A stretch of 64,000 nt of DNA from Prosopocoilus inquinatus (lineage: Eukaryota > Arthropoda > Insecta > Coleoptera > Lucanidae): positions 124,001 to 188,000 of the forward strand of contig JAYKNF010000031.1 of the NCBI GenBank assembly GCA_036172665.1, read 5' to 3'. The translations under genes were made by a program, and so were the position numbers. Under the pieces are notes generated by a model. That model was not told the DNA's origin, ran no database searches, and worked only from the letters and a program-made list of their open reading frames with translations. The first letter of the stretch is position 1. Each line of letters starts with the position of its first letter. Below are positions 53,601-64,000 of the stretch, piece by piece.

Positions 53601-54710
53601 CCAAACGTCAAATAACATGATAGATGAGTAAGGATCGATTAGATACATCACAGGAACAACGCTAATGCGTGTTGTTTCGTTTAAAACTATTTCCAGCTTA
53701 TGCTGCGTCCGAAGATTTCGTATCTCACATCAGAGATACTGGAGTCCATCCAAACGTCAAATAACATGATAGATGAGTAAGGATCGATTAGATACATTAC
53801 AGGAACAACGCTAATACGTGTTGTTTCGTTTAAAACTATTTCCAGCTCCTGCTGCGTCCAAAAACTTTGTATCTCACATCAGAGTTACTGGAGTCCATCC
53901 AAACGTAAAATAACATGATAGATGAGTAAGGATCGATTAGATACATTACAGGAACATCGCTAATGCGTGTAGTTTCGTTTAAAACTATTTCCAGCTTCTG
54001 CTGCGTCCGGAAACATCGTATCACACATCAGAGTTACTTGAGTCCATCCAAACGTCAAATAACATGATAGATGAGTAAGGATCGATTAGATACATCACAG
54101 GAACAACGCTAATACGTGTTGTTTCGTTTAAAACTATTTCCAGCTCCTGCTGCGTCCAAAAACTTCGTATCTCACATCAGAGTTACTGGAGTCCATCGAA
54201 ACGCCAAATAACATGATAGATGAGTAAGGATCGATTAGATACATCACAGGAACAACGCTAATACGTGTTGTTTCGTTTAAAACTATTTCCAGCTCCTGCT
54301 GCGTCCAAAAATTTTGTATCTCACATCAGAGTTACTGGAGTCCATCCAAACGTAAAATAACATGATAGATGAGTAAGGATCGATTAGATACATCACAGGA
54401 ACATCGCTAATGCGTGTTGTTTCGTTTAAAACTATTTCCAGCTTCTGCTGCGTAAGAAAACATCGTATCACACATCAGAGTTACTTGAGTCCATCGAAAC
54501 GTCAAATAACATGTTAGATAAGTAAGGATCGATTAGATACATCACAGGAACAACGCTAATGCGTGTTGTTTCGTTTAGAACTATTTCCAGCTTATGCTGC
54601 GTCCGAAGATTTCGTATCTCACATCAGAGATACTGGAGTAGATCCAAACGTCAAATAACATGATAGATGAGTAAGGATCGATTAGATACATCACAGGAAC
54701 AACGCTAATA

Positions 54711-54714
54711 CGTT
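54711..54714. other. 1 bp deletion within a monomer
   Basis: ACGTGTTGTTTCG is shortened to ACGTTTGTTTCG, so the monomer starting at 54,676 is 148 bp. It sits beside the junction between family IV copies 1 and 2 and close to the site of the shared 3 bp deletion in family II, that is, again in the dyad arm. Confidence 0.85.
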
Positions 54715-54973
54715 TGTTTCGTTTAAAACTATTTCTAGCTCCTGCTGCGTCCAAAAACTTTGTATCTCACATCAGACTTACTGGAGTCCATCCAAACGTC
54801 AAATAACATGATAGATGAGTAAGGATCGATTAGATACATCACAGGAACAACGCTAATGCGTGTTGTTTCGTTTAAAACTATTTCCAGCTTCTGCTGCGTC
54901 CGAAAATTTCGTTTCTCACATTAGAGTTACTGGAGTCCATCGAAACGTCAAATAACATGATAGATGAGTAAGT

Positions 54974-57900
54974 ATCGATTAGATACATCACAGGAACAAC
55001 GCTAATGCGTGTTGTTTCGTTAAAAACTATTTCCAGCTTCTGCTGCGTCCGAAAACGTCGTATCTCACATCAGAGCTACTGGAGTCCATCGAAACGCCAA
55101 ATAACATGATAGATGAGTAAGGATCGATTAGATACATCACAGGAACAACGCTAATACGTGTTGTTTCCTTTAAAGCTATTTCCAGCTTCAGCTGCGTCCG
55201 AGAACTTCGTATCTCACATCAAAGTTACTGGAGTCCATCGAAACGTCAAATAACATGATAGATGAGTAAGGATCGATTAGATACATCACAGGAACAACGC
55301 TAATACGTGTTGTTTCGTTTAAAACTATTTCCAGCTACTGCTGCGTCCAAAAACTTTGTATCTCACATCAGAGTTACTGGAGTCCATCCAAACGTAAAAT
55401 AACATGATAGATGAGTAAGGATCGATTAGATACATCACAGGAACATCGCTAATGCGTGTTGTTTCGTTTAAAACTATTTCCAGCTTCTGCTGCGTCCGAA
55501 AACATCGTATCTCACATCAGAGATACTTGAGTCCATCGAAACGTCAAATAACATGTTAGATAAGTAAGGATCGATTAGATACATCACAGGAACAACGCTA
55601 ATGCGTGTTGTTTCGTTTAGAACTATTTCCAGCTTATGCTGCGTCCGAAGATTTCGTATCTCACATCAGAGATACTGGAGTCCATCCAAACGTCAAATAA
55701 CATGATAGATGAGTAAGGATCGATTAGATACATCACAGGAACAACGCTAATACGTGTTGTTTCGTTTAAAACTATTTCCAGCTCCTGCTGCGTCCAAAAA
55801 CTTCGTATCTCACATCAGAGTTACTAGAGTCCATCGATACGTCAAATAACATGATAGGTGAGTAATAATCGATTAGATACATCACAGGAACAACGCTAAT
55901 GCGTGTTGTTTCATTTAAAACTATTTCCAGCTTCTGCTGCGTCCGATAATTTCGTATCTCACATCAGAGTTACTGGAGTCCATCCAAACGTCAAATAACA
56001 TGATAGATGAGTAAGGATCGATTAGATACATCACAGGAACAACGCTATTGCGTGTTGTTTCGTTTAAAACTATTTCCAGCTTATGCTGCGTCCGAAGATT
56101 TCGTATCTCACATCAGAGATACTGGAGTCCATCCATACGTCAAATAACATGATAGATGAGTAAGGATCGATTAGATACATCACAGGAACAACGCTAATAC
56201 GTGTTGTTTCGTTTAAAACTATTTCCAGCTCCTGCTGCGTCCAAAAACTTCGTATCTCACATCAGAGTTACTAGAGTCCATCGATACGTCAAATAACATG
56301 ATAGATGAGTAATAATCGATTAGATACATCACAGGAACAACGCTAATGCGTGTTGTTTCATTTAAAACTATTTCCAGCTTCTGCTGCGTCCGATAATTTC
56401 GTATCTCACATCAGAGTTACTGGAGTCCATCCAAACGTCAAATAACATGATAGATGAGTAAGGATCGATTAGATACATCACAGGAACAACGCTATTGCGT
56501 GTTGTTTCGTTTAAAACTATTTCCAGCTTATGCTGCGTCCGAAGATTTCGTATCTCACATCAGAGATACTGGAGTCCATCCATACGTCAAATAACATGAT
56601 AGATGAGTAAGGATCGATTAGATACATCACAGGAACAACGCTAATACGTGTTGTTTCGTTTAAAACTATTTCCAGCTCCTGCTGCGTCCAAAAACTTCGT
56701 ATCTCACATCAGAGCTACTGGAGTCCATCGAAACGCCAAATAACAAGATAGATGAGTAAGGATCGATTAGATACAGCACAGGAACAACGCTAATACGTGT
56801 TGTTTCGTTTAAAACTATTTCCAGCTCCTGCTGCGTCCAAAAACTTCGTATCTCACATCAGAGCTACTGGAGTCCATCCAAACGTCAAATAACATGATAG
56901 ATGAGTAAGGATCGATTAGATACATCACAGGAACAACGCTAATGCGTGTTGTTTCGTTTAAAACTATTTCCAGCTCCTGCTGCGTCCAAAAACTTCGTAT
57001 CTCACATCAGAGCTACTGGAGTCCATCCAAACGTCAAATAACATGATAGATGAGTAAGGATCGATTAGATACATCACAGGAACAACGCTAATGCGTGTTG
57101 TTTCGTTTAAAACTATTTCCAGCTTATGCTGCGTCCGAAGATTTCGTATCTCACATCAGAGTTACTGGAGTCCATCCAAACGTCAAATAACATGATAGAT
57201 GAGTAAGGATCGATTAGATACATCACAGGAACAACGCTAATGCGTGTTGTTTCTTTTAAATCTATTTCCAGCTTCAGCTGCGTCCGAGAACTTCGTATCT
57301 CACTTCAGAGTTACTGGAACCCATCCAAATGTCAAATAACATGATAGATGAGTAAGGATCGATTAGATACATCACAGGAACAACGCTAATACATGTTGTT
57401 TCGTTTAAAACTATTTCCAGCTCCTGCTGCGTCCAAAAACTTCGTATCTCACATCAGAGCTACTGGAGTCCATCGAAACGCCAAATAACATGATAGGTGA
57501 GTAAGGATCGATTAGATACATCACAGGAACAACGCTAATACGTGTTGTTTCATTTAAAACTATTTCCAGCTTCAGCTGCGTCCGAGAACTTCGTATCTCA
57601 CATCAAAGTTACTGGAGTCCATCGAAACGCCAAATAACATGTTAGATGAGTAAGGATCGATTAGATACATCACAGGAACAACGCTAATGCGTGTTGTTTC
57701 GTTTAAAACTATTTCCAGCTTCTGCTGCGTCCGAAAATGTCGTATCTCACATCAGAGCTACTGGAGTCCATCGAAACGCCAAATAACATGATAGATGAGT
57801 AAGGATCGATTAGATACAGCACAGGAACAACGCTAATACGTGTTGTTTCGTTTAAAACTATTTCCAGCTCCTGCTGCGTCCAAAAACTTTGTATCTCACA

Positions 57901-60483
57901 TCAGACTTACTGGAGTCCATCCAAACTTCAAATAACAAGTTAGATAAGTAAGGATCGTTTAGATACATCACAGGAACAACGCTAATACGTGTTGTTTCGT
58001 TCAAAACTATTTCCAGCTTCAGCTGCGTCCGAGAACTTCGTATCTCACATCAAAGTTACTGGAGTCCATCGAAACGCCAAATAACATGTTAGATGAGTAA
58101 GGATCGATTAGATACATCACAGGAACAACGCTAATGCGTGTTGTTTCCTTTAAAACTATTTCCAGCTTCTGCTGCGTCCGAAAACGTCGTATCTCTTTTC
58201 AGAGTTACTGGAGTCCGTCCAAACGTCAAATAACATGATAGATGAGTAAGGATCGATTAGTTACATCACAGGAACAACGCTAATATGTGTTGTTTCGTTT
58301 AAAACTATTTCCAGCTGCTGCTGCGTCCGAAAATTTCGTATCTCACATTAGAGTTACTGGAGTCCATCGAAACGTCAAATAACATGATAGATGAGTAAGG
58401 ATCGATTAGATACATCACAGGAACAACGCTAATACGTGTTGTTTCGTTTAAAACTATTTGTAGCTCCTGCTGCGTCCAAAAACTTTGTATCTCACATCAG
58501 ACTTACTGGAGTCCATCCAAAGGTCAAATAACATGATAGATGAGTAAGGATCGATTAGATACATCACAGGAACAACGCTAATGCGTGTTGTTTCGTTAAA
58601 AACTATTTCCAGCTTCTGCTGCGTCCGAAAACGTCGTATCTCACATCAGAGTTACTGGAGTACATCGAAACGTCAAATAACATGATAGATAAGTAAGGAT
58701 CGATTAGATACAGCACAGGAACAACGCTAATACGTGTTGTTTCGTTTAAAACTATTTGTAGCTCCTGCTGCGTCCAAAAACTTTGTATCTCACATCAGAC
58801 TTACTGGAGTCCATCCAAAGGTCAAATAACATGATAGATGAGTAAGGATCGATTAGATACATCACAGGAACAACGCTAATGCGTGTTGTTTAGTTTAAAA
58901 CTATTTCCAGCTTCTGCTGCGTCCGAAAATTTCGTTTCTCACATTAGAGTTACTGGAGTCCATCGAAACGTCAAATAACATGATAGATGAGTAAGTATCG
59001 ATTAGATACATCACAGGAACAACGCTAATGCGTGTTGTTTCGTTAAAAACTATTTCCAGCTTCTGCTGCGTCCGAAAACGTATCTCACATCAGAGCTACT
59101 GGAGTCCATCGAAACGCCAAATAACATGATAGATGAGTAAGGATCGATTAGATACATCACAGGAACAACGCTAATGCGTGTTGTTTCGTTTAAAACTATT
59201 TCCAGCTTATGCTGCGTCCGAAGATTTCGTATCTCACATCAGAGATACTGGAGTCCATCCAAACGTCAAATAACATGATAGATGAGTAAGGATCGATTAG
59301 ATACATCACAGGAACAACGCTAATGCGTGTTGTTTCGTTAAAAACTATTTCCAGCTTCTGCTGCGTCCGAAAACGTCGTATCTCACATCAGAGCTACTGG
59401 AGTCCATCCAAACGTCAAATAACATGATAGATGAGTAAGGATCGATTAGATACATCACAGGAACAACGCTAATGCGTGTTGTTTCGTTTAAAACTATTTC
59501 CAGCTTATGCTGCGTCCGAAGATTTCGTATCTCACATCAGAGATACTGGAGTCCATCCAAACGTCAAATAACATGATAGATGAGTAAGGATCGATTAGAT
59601 ACATTACAGGAACAACGCTAATACGTGTTGTTTCGTTTAAAACTATTTCCAGCTCCTGCTGCGTCCAAAAACTTTGTATCTCACATCAGAGTTACTGGAG
59701 TCCATCCAAACGTAAAATAACATGATAGATGAGTAAGGATCGATTAGATACATCACAGGAACATCGCTAATGCGTGTTGTTTCGTTTAAAACTATTTCCA
59801 GCTTCTGCTGCGTCCGGAAACATCGTATCACACATCAGAGTTACTTGAGTCCATCCAAACGTCAAATAACATGATAGATGAGTAAGGATCGATTAGATAC
59901 ATCACAGGAACAACGTTAATACGTGTTGTTTCGTTTAAAACTATTTCCAGCTCCTGCTGCGTCCAAAAACTTCGTATCTCACATCAGAGTTACTGGAGTC
60001 CATCGAAACGCCAAATAACATGATAGATGAGTAAGGATCGATTAGATACATCACAGGAACAACGCTAATACGTGTTGTTTCGTTTAAAACTATTTCCAGC
60101 ACCTGCTGCGTCCAAAAACTTTGTATCTCACATCAGAGTTACTGGAGTCCATCCAAACGTAAAATAACATGATAGATGAGTAAGGATCGATTAGATACAT
60201 CACAGGAACATCGCTAATGCGTGTTGTTTCGTTTAAAACTATTTCCAGCTTCTGCTGCGTAAGAAAACATCGTATCACACATCAGAGTTACTTGAGTCCA
60301 TCGAAACGTCAAATAACATGTTAGATAAGTAAGGATCGATTAGATACATCACAGGAACAACGCTAATGCGTGTTGTTTCGTTTAGAACTATTTCCAGCTT
60401 ATGCTGCGTCCGAAGATTTCGTATCTCACATCAGAGATACTGGAGTCCATCCAAACGTCAAATATCATGATAGATGAGTAAGG
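54974..60483. repeat. HOR family IV, copy 2 shortened to 37 monomers
   Basis: Collinear with copy 1, with three differences. The monomer at 58,550 has a GTTAAAAACT 5' part and 3' GAGTTACTGGAGTACATCG, where copy 1 has two monomers (52,591 and 52,740), so one monomer was lost by fusion. A 3 bp deletion lies at about 59,080. The last two monomers of copy 1 (from 54,677) are absent: after 60,335 the sequence goes directly to a copy of 49,760. The spacing between equivalent points therefore drops from 5,959 to 5,807 bp in the right half. Confidence 0.85.
59080..59081. other. 3 bp deletion within a monomer
   Basis: CGAAAACGTCGTATCTC is shortened to CGAAAACGTATCTC at offset about 84-87. The counterpart in copy 1 (near 53,270) is intact, so the event happened after the family IV duplication. 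Confidence 0.88.
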
Positions 60484-63400
60484 ATCGATTAGATACATCA
60501 CAGGAACAACGCTAATACGTGTTGTTTCCTTTAAAACTATTTCCAGCTCCTGCTGCGTCCAAAAACTTCGTATCTCACATCAGAGTTACTAGAGTCCATC
60601 GATACGTCAAATAACATGATAGATGAGTAAGGATCGATTAGATACATCACAGGAACAACGCTAATGCGTGTTGTTTCATTTAAAACTATTTCCAGCTTCT
60701 GCTGCGTCCGATAATTTCCTATCTCACATCAGAGTTACTGGAGTCCATCCAAACGTCAAATAACATGATAGATGAGTAAGGATCGATTAGATACATCACA
60801 GGAACAACGCTAATGCGTGTTGTTTCGTTTAAAACTATTTCCAGCTTATGCTGCGTCCGAAGATTTCGTATCTCACATCAGAGATACTGGAGTCCATCCA
60901 TACGTCAAATAACATGATAGATGAGTAAGGATCGATTAGATACATCACAGGAACAACGCTAATACGTGTTGTTTCGTTTAAAACTATTTCCAGCTCCTGC
61001 TGCGTCCAAAAACTTCGTATCTCACATCAGAGCTACTGGAGTCCATCGAAACGCCAAATAACATGATAGATGAGTAAGGATCGATTAGATACAGCACAGG
61101 AACAACGCTAATACGTGTTGTTTCGTTTAAAACTATTTCCAGCTCCTGCTGCGTCCAAAAACTTCGTATCTCACATCAGAGCTACTGGAGTCCATCCAAA
61201 CGTCAAATAACATGATAGATGAGTAAGGATCGATTAGATACATCACAGGAACAACGCTAAAGCGTGTTGTTTCGTTTAAAACTATTTCCAGCTCCTGCTG
61301 CGTCCAAAAACTTCGTATCTCACATCAGAGCTACTGGAGTCCATCCAAACGTCAAATAACATGATAGATGAGTAAGGATCGATTAGATACATCACAGGAA
61401 CAACGCTAATGCGTGTTGTTTCGTTTAAAACTATTTCCAGCTTATGCTGCGTCCGAAGATTTCGTATCTCACATCAGAGTTACTGGAGTCCATCCAAACG
61501 TCAAATAACATGATAGATGAGTAAGGATCGATTAGATACATCACAGGAACAACGCTAATGCGTGTTGTTTCTTTTAAAACTATTTCCAGCTTCAGCTGCG
61601 TCCGAGAACTTCGTATCTCACTTCAGAGTTACTGGAACCCATCCAAACGTCAAATAACATGATAGATGGGTAAGAATCGATTAGATACATCACAGGAACA
61701 ACGCTAATACATGTTGTTTCGTTTAAAACTATTTCCAGCTCCTGCTGCGTCCAAAAACTTCGTATCTCACATCAGAGCTACTGGAGTCCATCGAAACGCC
61801 AAATAACATGATAGGTGAGTAAGGATCGATTAGATACATCACAGGAACAACGCTAATACGTGTTGTTTCATTTAAAACTATTTCCAGCTTCAGCTGCGTC
61901 CGAGAACTTCGTATCTCACATCAAAGTTACTGGAGTCCATCGAAACGCCAGATAACATGTTAGATGAGTAAGGATCGATTAGATACATCACAGGAAAAAC
62001 GCTAATGCGTGTTGTTTCGTTTAAAACTATTTCCAGCTTCTGCTGCGTCCGAAAACGTCGTATCTCACATCAGAGCTACTCGAGTCCATCGAAACGCCAA
62101 ATAACATGATAGATGAGTAAGGATCGATTAGATACATCACAGGAACAACGCTAATGCGTGTTGTTTCGTTTAAAACTATTTCCAGCTTCTGCTGCGTCCG
62201 AAAACGTCGTATCTCACATCAGAGTTACTGGAGTGCATCGAAACGTCAAATAACATGATAGATAAGTAAGGATCGATTAGATACAGCACAGGAACAACGC
62301 TAATACGTGTTGTTTCGTTTAAAACTATTTGTAGCTCCTGCTGCGTCCAAAAACTTTGTATCTCACATCAGACTTACTGGAGTCCATCCAAACGTCAAAT
62401 AACATGATAGATGAGTAAGGATCGATTAGATACATCACAGGAACAACGCTAATGCGTGTTGTTTAGTTTAAAACTATTTCCAGCTTCTGCTGCGTCCGAA
62501 AATTTCGTTTCTCACATTAGAGTTACTGGAGTCCATCGAAACGTCAAATAACATGATAGATGAGTAAGTATCGATTAGATACATCACAGGAACAACGCTA
62601 ATGCGTGTTGTTTCGTTAAAAACTATTTCCAGCTTCTGCTGCGTCCGAAAACGTCGTATCTCACATCAGAGCTACTGGAGTCCATCGAAACGCCAAATAA
62701 CATGATAGATGAGTAAGGATCGATTAGATACATCACAGGAACAACGCTAATGCGTGTTGTTTCGTTTAAAACTATTTCCAGCTTATGCTGCGTCCGAAGA
62801 TTTCGTATCTCACATCAGAGATACTAGAGTCCATCCAAACGTCAAATAACATGATAGATGAGTAAGGATCGATTAGATACATCACAGGAACAACGCTAAT
62901 ACGTGTTGTTTCGTTTAAAACTATTTCCAGCTCCTGCTGCGTCCAAAAACTTTGTATCTCACATCAGAGTTACTGGAGTCCATCCAAACGTAAAATAACA
63001 TGATAGATGAGTAAGGATCGATTAGATACATCACAGGAACATCGCTAATGCGTGTTGTTTCGTTTAAAACTATTTCCAGCTTATGCTGCGTCCGAAGATT
63101 TCGTATCTCACATCAGAGTTACTGGAGTCCATCCAAACGTCAAATAACATGTTAGATAAGTAAGGATCGATTAGATACATCACAGGAACAACGCTAATGC
63201 GTGTTGTTTCGTTTAAAACTATTTCCAGCTTATGCTGCGTCCGAAGATTTCGTATCTCACATCAGAGATACTGGAGTCCATCCAAACGTCAAATAACATG
63301 ATAGGTGAGTAAGGATTGATTAGATACATCACAGGAACAACGCTAATACGTGTTGTTTCGTTTAAAACTATTTCCAGCTCCTGCTGCGTCCAAAAACTTC

Positions 63401-64000
63401 GTATCTCACATCAGAGTTACTGGAGTCCATCGAAACGCCAAATAACATGATAGATGAGTAAGGATCGATTAGATACATCACAGGAACAACGCTAATACGT
63501 GTTGTTTCGTTTAAAACTATTTCCAGCTCCTGCTGCGTCCAAAAACTTTGTGTCTCACATCAGAGTTACTGGAGTCCATCCAAACGTAAAATAACATGAT
63601 AGATGAGTAAGGATCGATTAGATACATCACAGGAACATCGCTAATGCGTGTTGTTTCGTTTAAAACTATTTCCAGCTTCTGCTGCTTAAGAAAATATCGT
63701 ATCACACATCAGAGTTACTTGAGTCCATCGAAACGTCAAATAACATGATAGGTGAGTAAGGATCGATTAGATACATCACAGGAACAACGCTAATGCGTGT
63801 TGTTTCGTTTAAAACTATTTCCAGCTTATGCTGCGTCCGAAGATTTCGTATCTCACATCAGAGATACTGGAGTCCATCGAAACGTCAAATAACATGATAG
63901 ATGAGTAAGGATCGATTAGATACATCACAGGAACAACGCTAATGCGTGTTGTTTCATTTAAAACTATTTCCAGCTTCTGCTGCGTCCGAAAACGTCGTAT
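60484..64000. repeat. HOR family IV, copy 3 (internally deleted, cut by window end)
   Basis: It starts with the equivalent of 49,760 and keeps the order CGATAAT (60,633), CTTATG with CCATACG (60,782), CTCCTG with GAGCTAC (60,931), ACAGCAC (61,080), then the ACATGTTG monomer (61,676). It has only one copy of the three-monomer block that is doubled in copies 1 and 2. From 61,974 it jumps to the GTGCATCG monomer (62,123), skipping about six monomers present at 51,846-52,739 of copy 1. At the right end the ordering drifts further, and the last 90 bp are a partial monomer. Confidence 0.8.
63911..64000. repeat. Partial last monomer
   Basis: The final 90 bp are offsets 1-90 of a monomer of the TTTCATTT / CGAAAACGTCG subtype, cut by the window end. 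The array clearly continues beyond the window on both sides. Confidence 0.95.

Larger units (their letters stand above)
49015..54973. repeat. HOR family IV, 40-monomer unit (5,959 bp), copy 1
   Basis: Markers recur 5,959 bp apart: the GTAATAATCG joins at 49,909 and 55,868 and at 50,356 and 56,315. The spacing is 40 monomers less the 1 bp deletion at 54,713. Homology actually extends left to about 48,750, inside the last family III unit, which shows that family IV copy 2 was joined onto family-III-like sequence. The unit contains a three-monomer block twice (49,760-50,206 and 50,207-50,653), a group with ACATGTTG (about 51,399), an ATCTCTTTTCAG monomer (52,144), two TTTAGTTTAAAAC monomers (52,591 and 53,038) and repeated CTTATG and GAACATCGC monomers. 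Confidence 0.87.
1..64000. repeat. 149 bp satellite DNA, continuous tandem array (429 full monomers plus a 90 bp partial)
   Basis: Opening each monomer at ATCGAT (offset 1) gives starts at 1, 150, 299, 448 and so on to 63,911. I checked the 149 bp phase at more than ten places along the window, and it holds once five small deletions (3, 3, 1, 1 and 3 bp) are allowed for. All copies are in one orientation and nothing interrupts them. Offsets 1-30 and 125-149 are well conserved. Variation clusters at offset 34 (G/A), 46 (G/A), 66-68 (several triplets), 78 (G/A), 86 (C/T), 103-104, 118 (C/G) and 124 (T/C), and these variants define monomer subtypes. A typical monomer has about 60 G+C of 149 bases. 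Every frame is closed by stops within about two monomers, and 149 is not a multiple of three, so no coding role is supported. Known for such arrays in general: heterochromatin, often near centromeres. Species and family are not recognised. Confidence 0.98.

Noticed and set aside
53836..54024. A 62-codon open stretch on the - strand, with near-identical versions at 38,639, 54,283, 59,643, 60,090 and 63,517
   Set aside because: All are the same satellite frame. They start with GTG created by a TATCTCAC to TATCACAC variant, directly after a TGA, and recur because the monomers were copied. Recurrence reflects duplication, not protein conservation, and 149 bp periodicity does not keep a frame.
1..64000. 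CRISPR array
   Set aside because: There is no alternation of short identical repeats and unique spacers. The whole 149 bp is repeated, and the variable parts are a few recurring single-base states.
1..64000. Protein with tandem repeats or a ribosomal/tRNA gene array
   Set aside because: All six frames are closed by frequent stops, the unit is not a multiple of three, and no rRNA or tRNA-like conserved segment or cloverleaf was recognised.
1..64000. Transposon insertions or inverted segments inside the array
   Set aside because: I followed the 149 bp phase across the window and found no foreign sequence, no target-site duplication and no reversed monomer.

Overview
The whole 64 kb window is a single uninterrupted tandem array of a satellite DNA with a 149 bp monomer. 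I see no gene, RNA gene, transposon, CRISPR array or unique-sequence island. If the monomer is opened at its ATCGAT motif, 429 complete monomers fill positions 1 to 63,910, and a 90 bp partial monomer ends the window. All monomers run head to tail in the same orientation. The typical monomer has about 40% G+C and about 8 CpG dinucleotides. The length is close to one nucleosome core (147 bp). This points to the constitutive heterochromatin of a eukaryote, possibly pericentromeric or centromeric. I cannot name the species, and I do not recognise the satellite family.

Above the monomer level there is a clear multi-layer higher-order repeat (HOR) organisation, read from diagnostic base variants. 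(1) Positions 1-9,089 hold a 32-monomer unit of 4,768 bp, about 1.9 copies, which itself contains a 10-monomer unit (1,490 bp) twice in succession. (2) Positions 9,090-12,240 are a rearranged patchwork of the same monomer types with chimeric monomers. (3) About 12,240-29,300 is a long duplication with 8,788 bp spacing (59 monomers less 3 bp); both copies carry the same 3 bp deletion. (4) Positions 29,300-41,415 are a more heterogeneous stretch with only short or broken HORs, including a cluster of a distinctive monomer subtype at 30.2-31.3 kb. (5) Positions 41,416-49,014 hold a 16-monomer unit (2,384 bp): a partial copy, a 14-monomer deletion version, and two nearly identical full copies. (6) From about 48.75 kb to the end there is a 40-monomer unit (5,959 bp): one full copy, one shortened to 37 monomers, and one further shortened and cut by the window end.

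Together the layout is a record of repeated unequal exchange, always in register with the 149 bp phase. Whole monomers are gained or lost through chimeric monomers, while length changes inside monomers are almost absent: five small deletions, net 11 bp, in 64 kb. Each monomer also carries an imperfect dyad (offset 22-43) and a partial, non-canonical resemblance to the CENP-B box (offset 42-58). Any centromere role is inference. Coordinates of HOR boundaries are approximate to within about one monomer, because neighbouring monomers are so alike. Copy comparisons were made by eye at diagnostic sites, not by full alignment.
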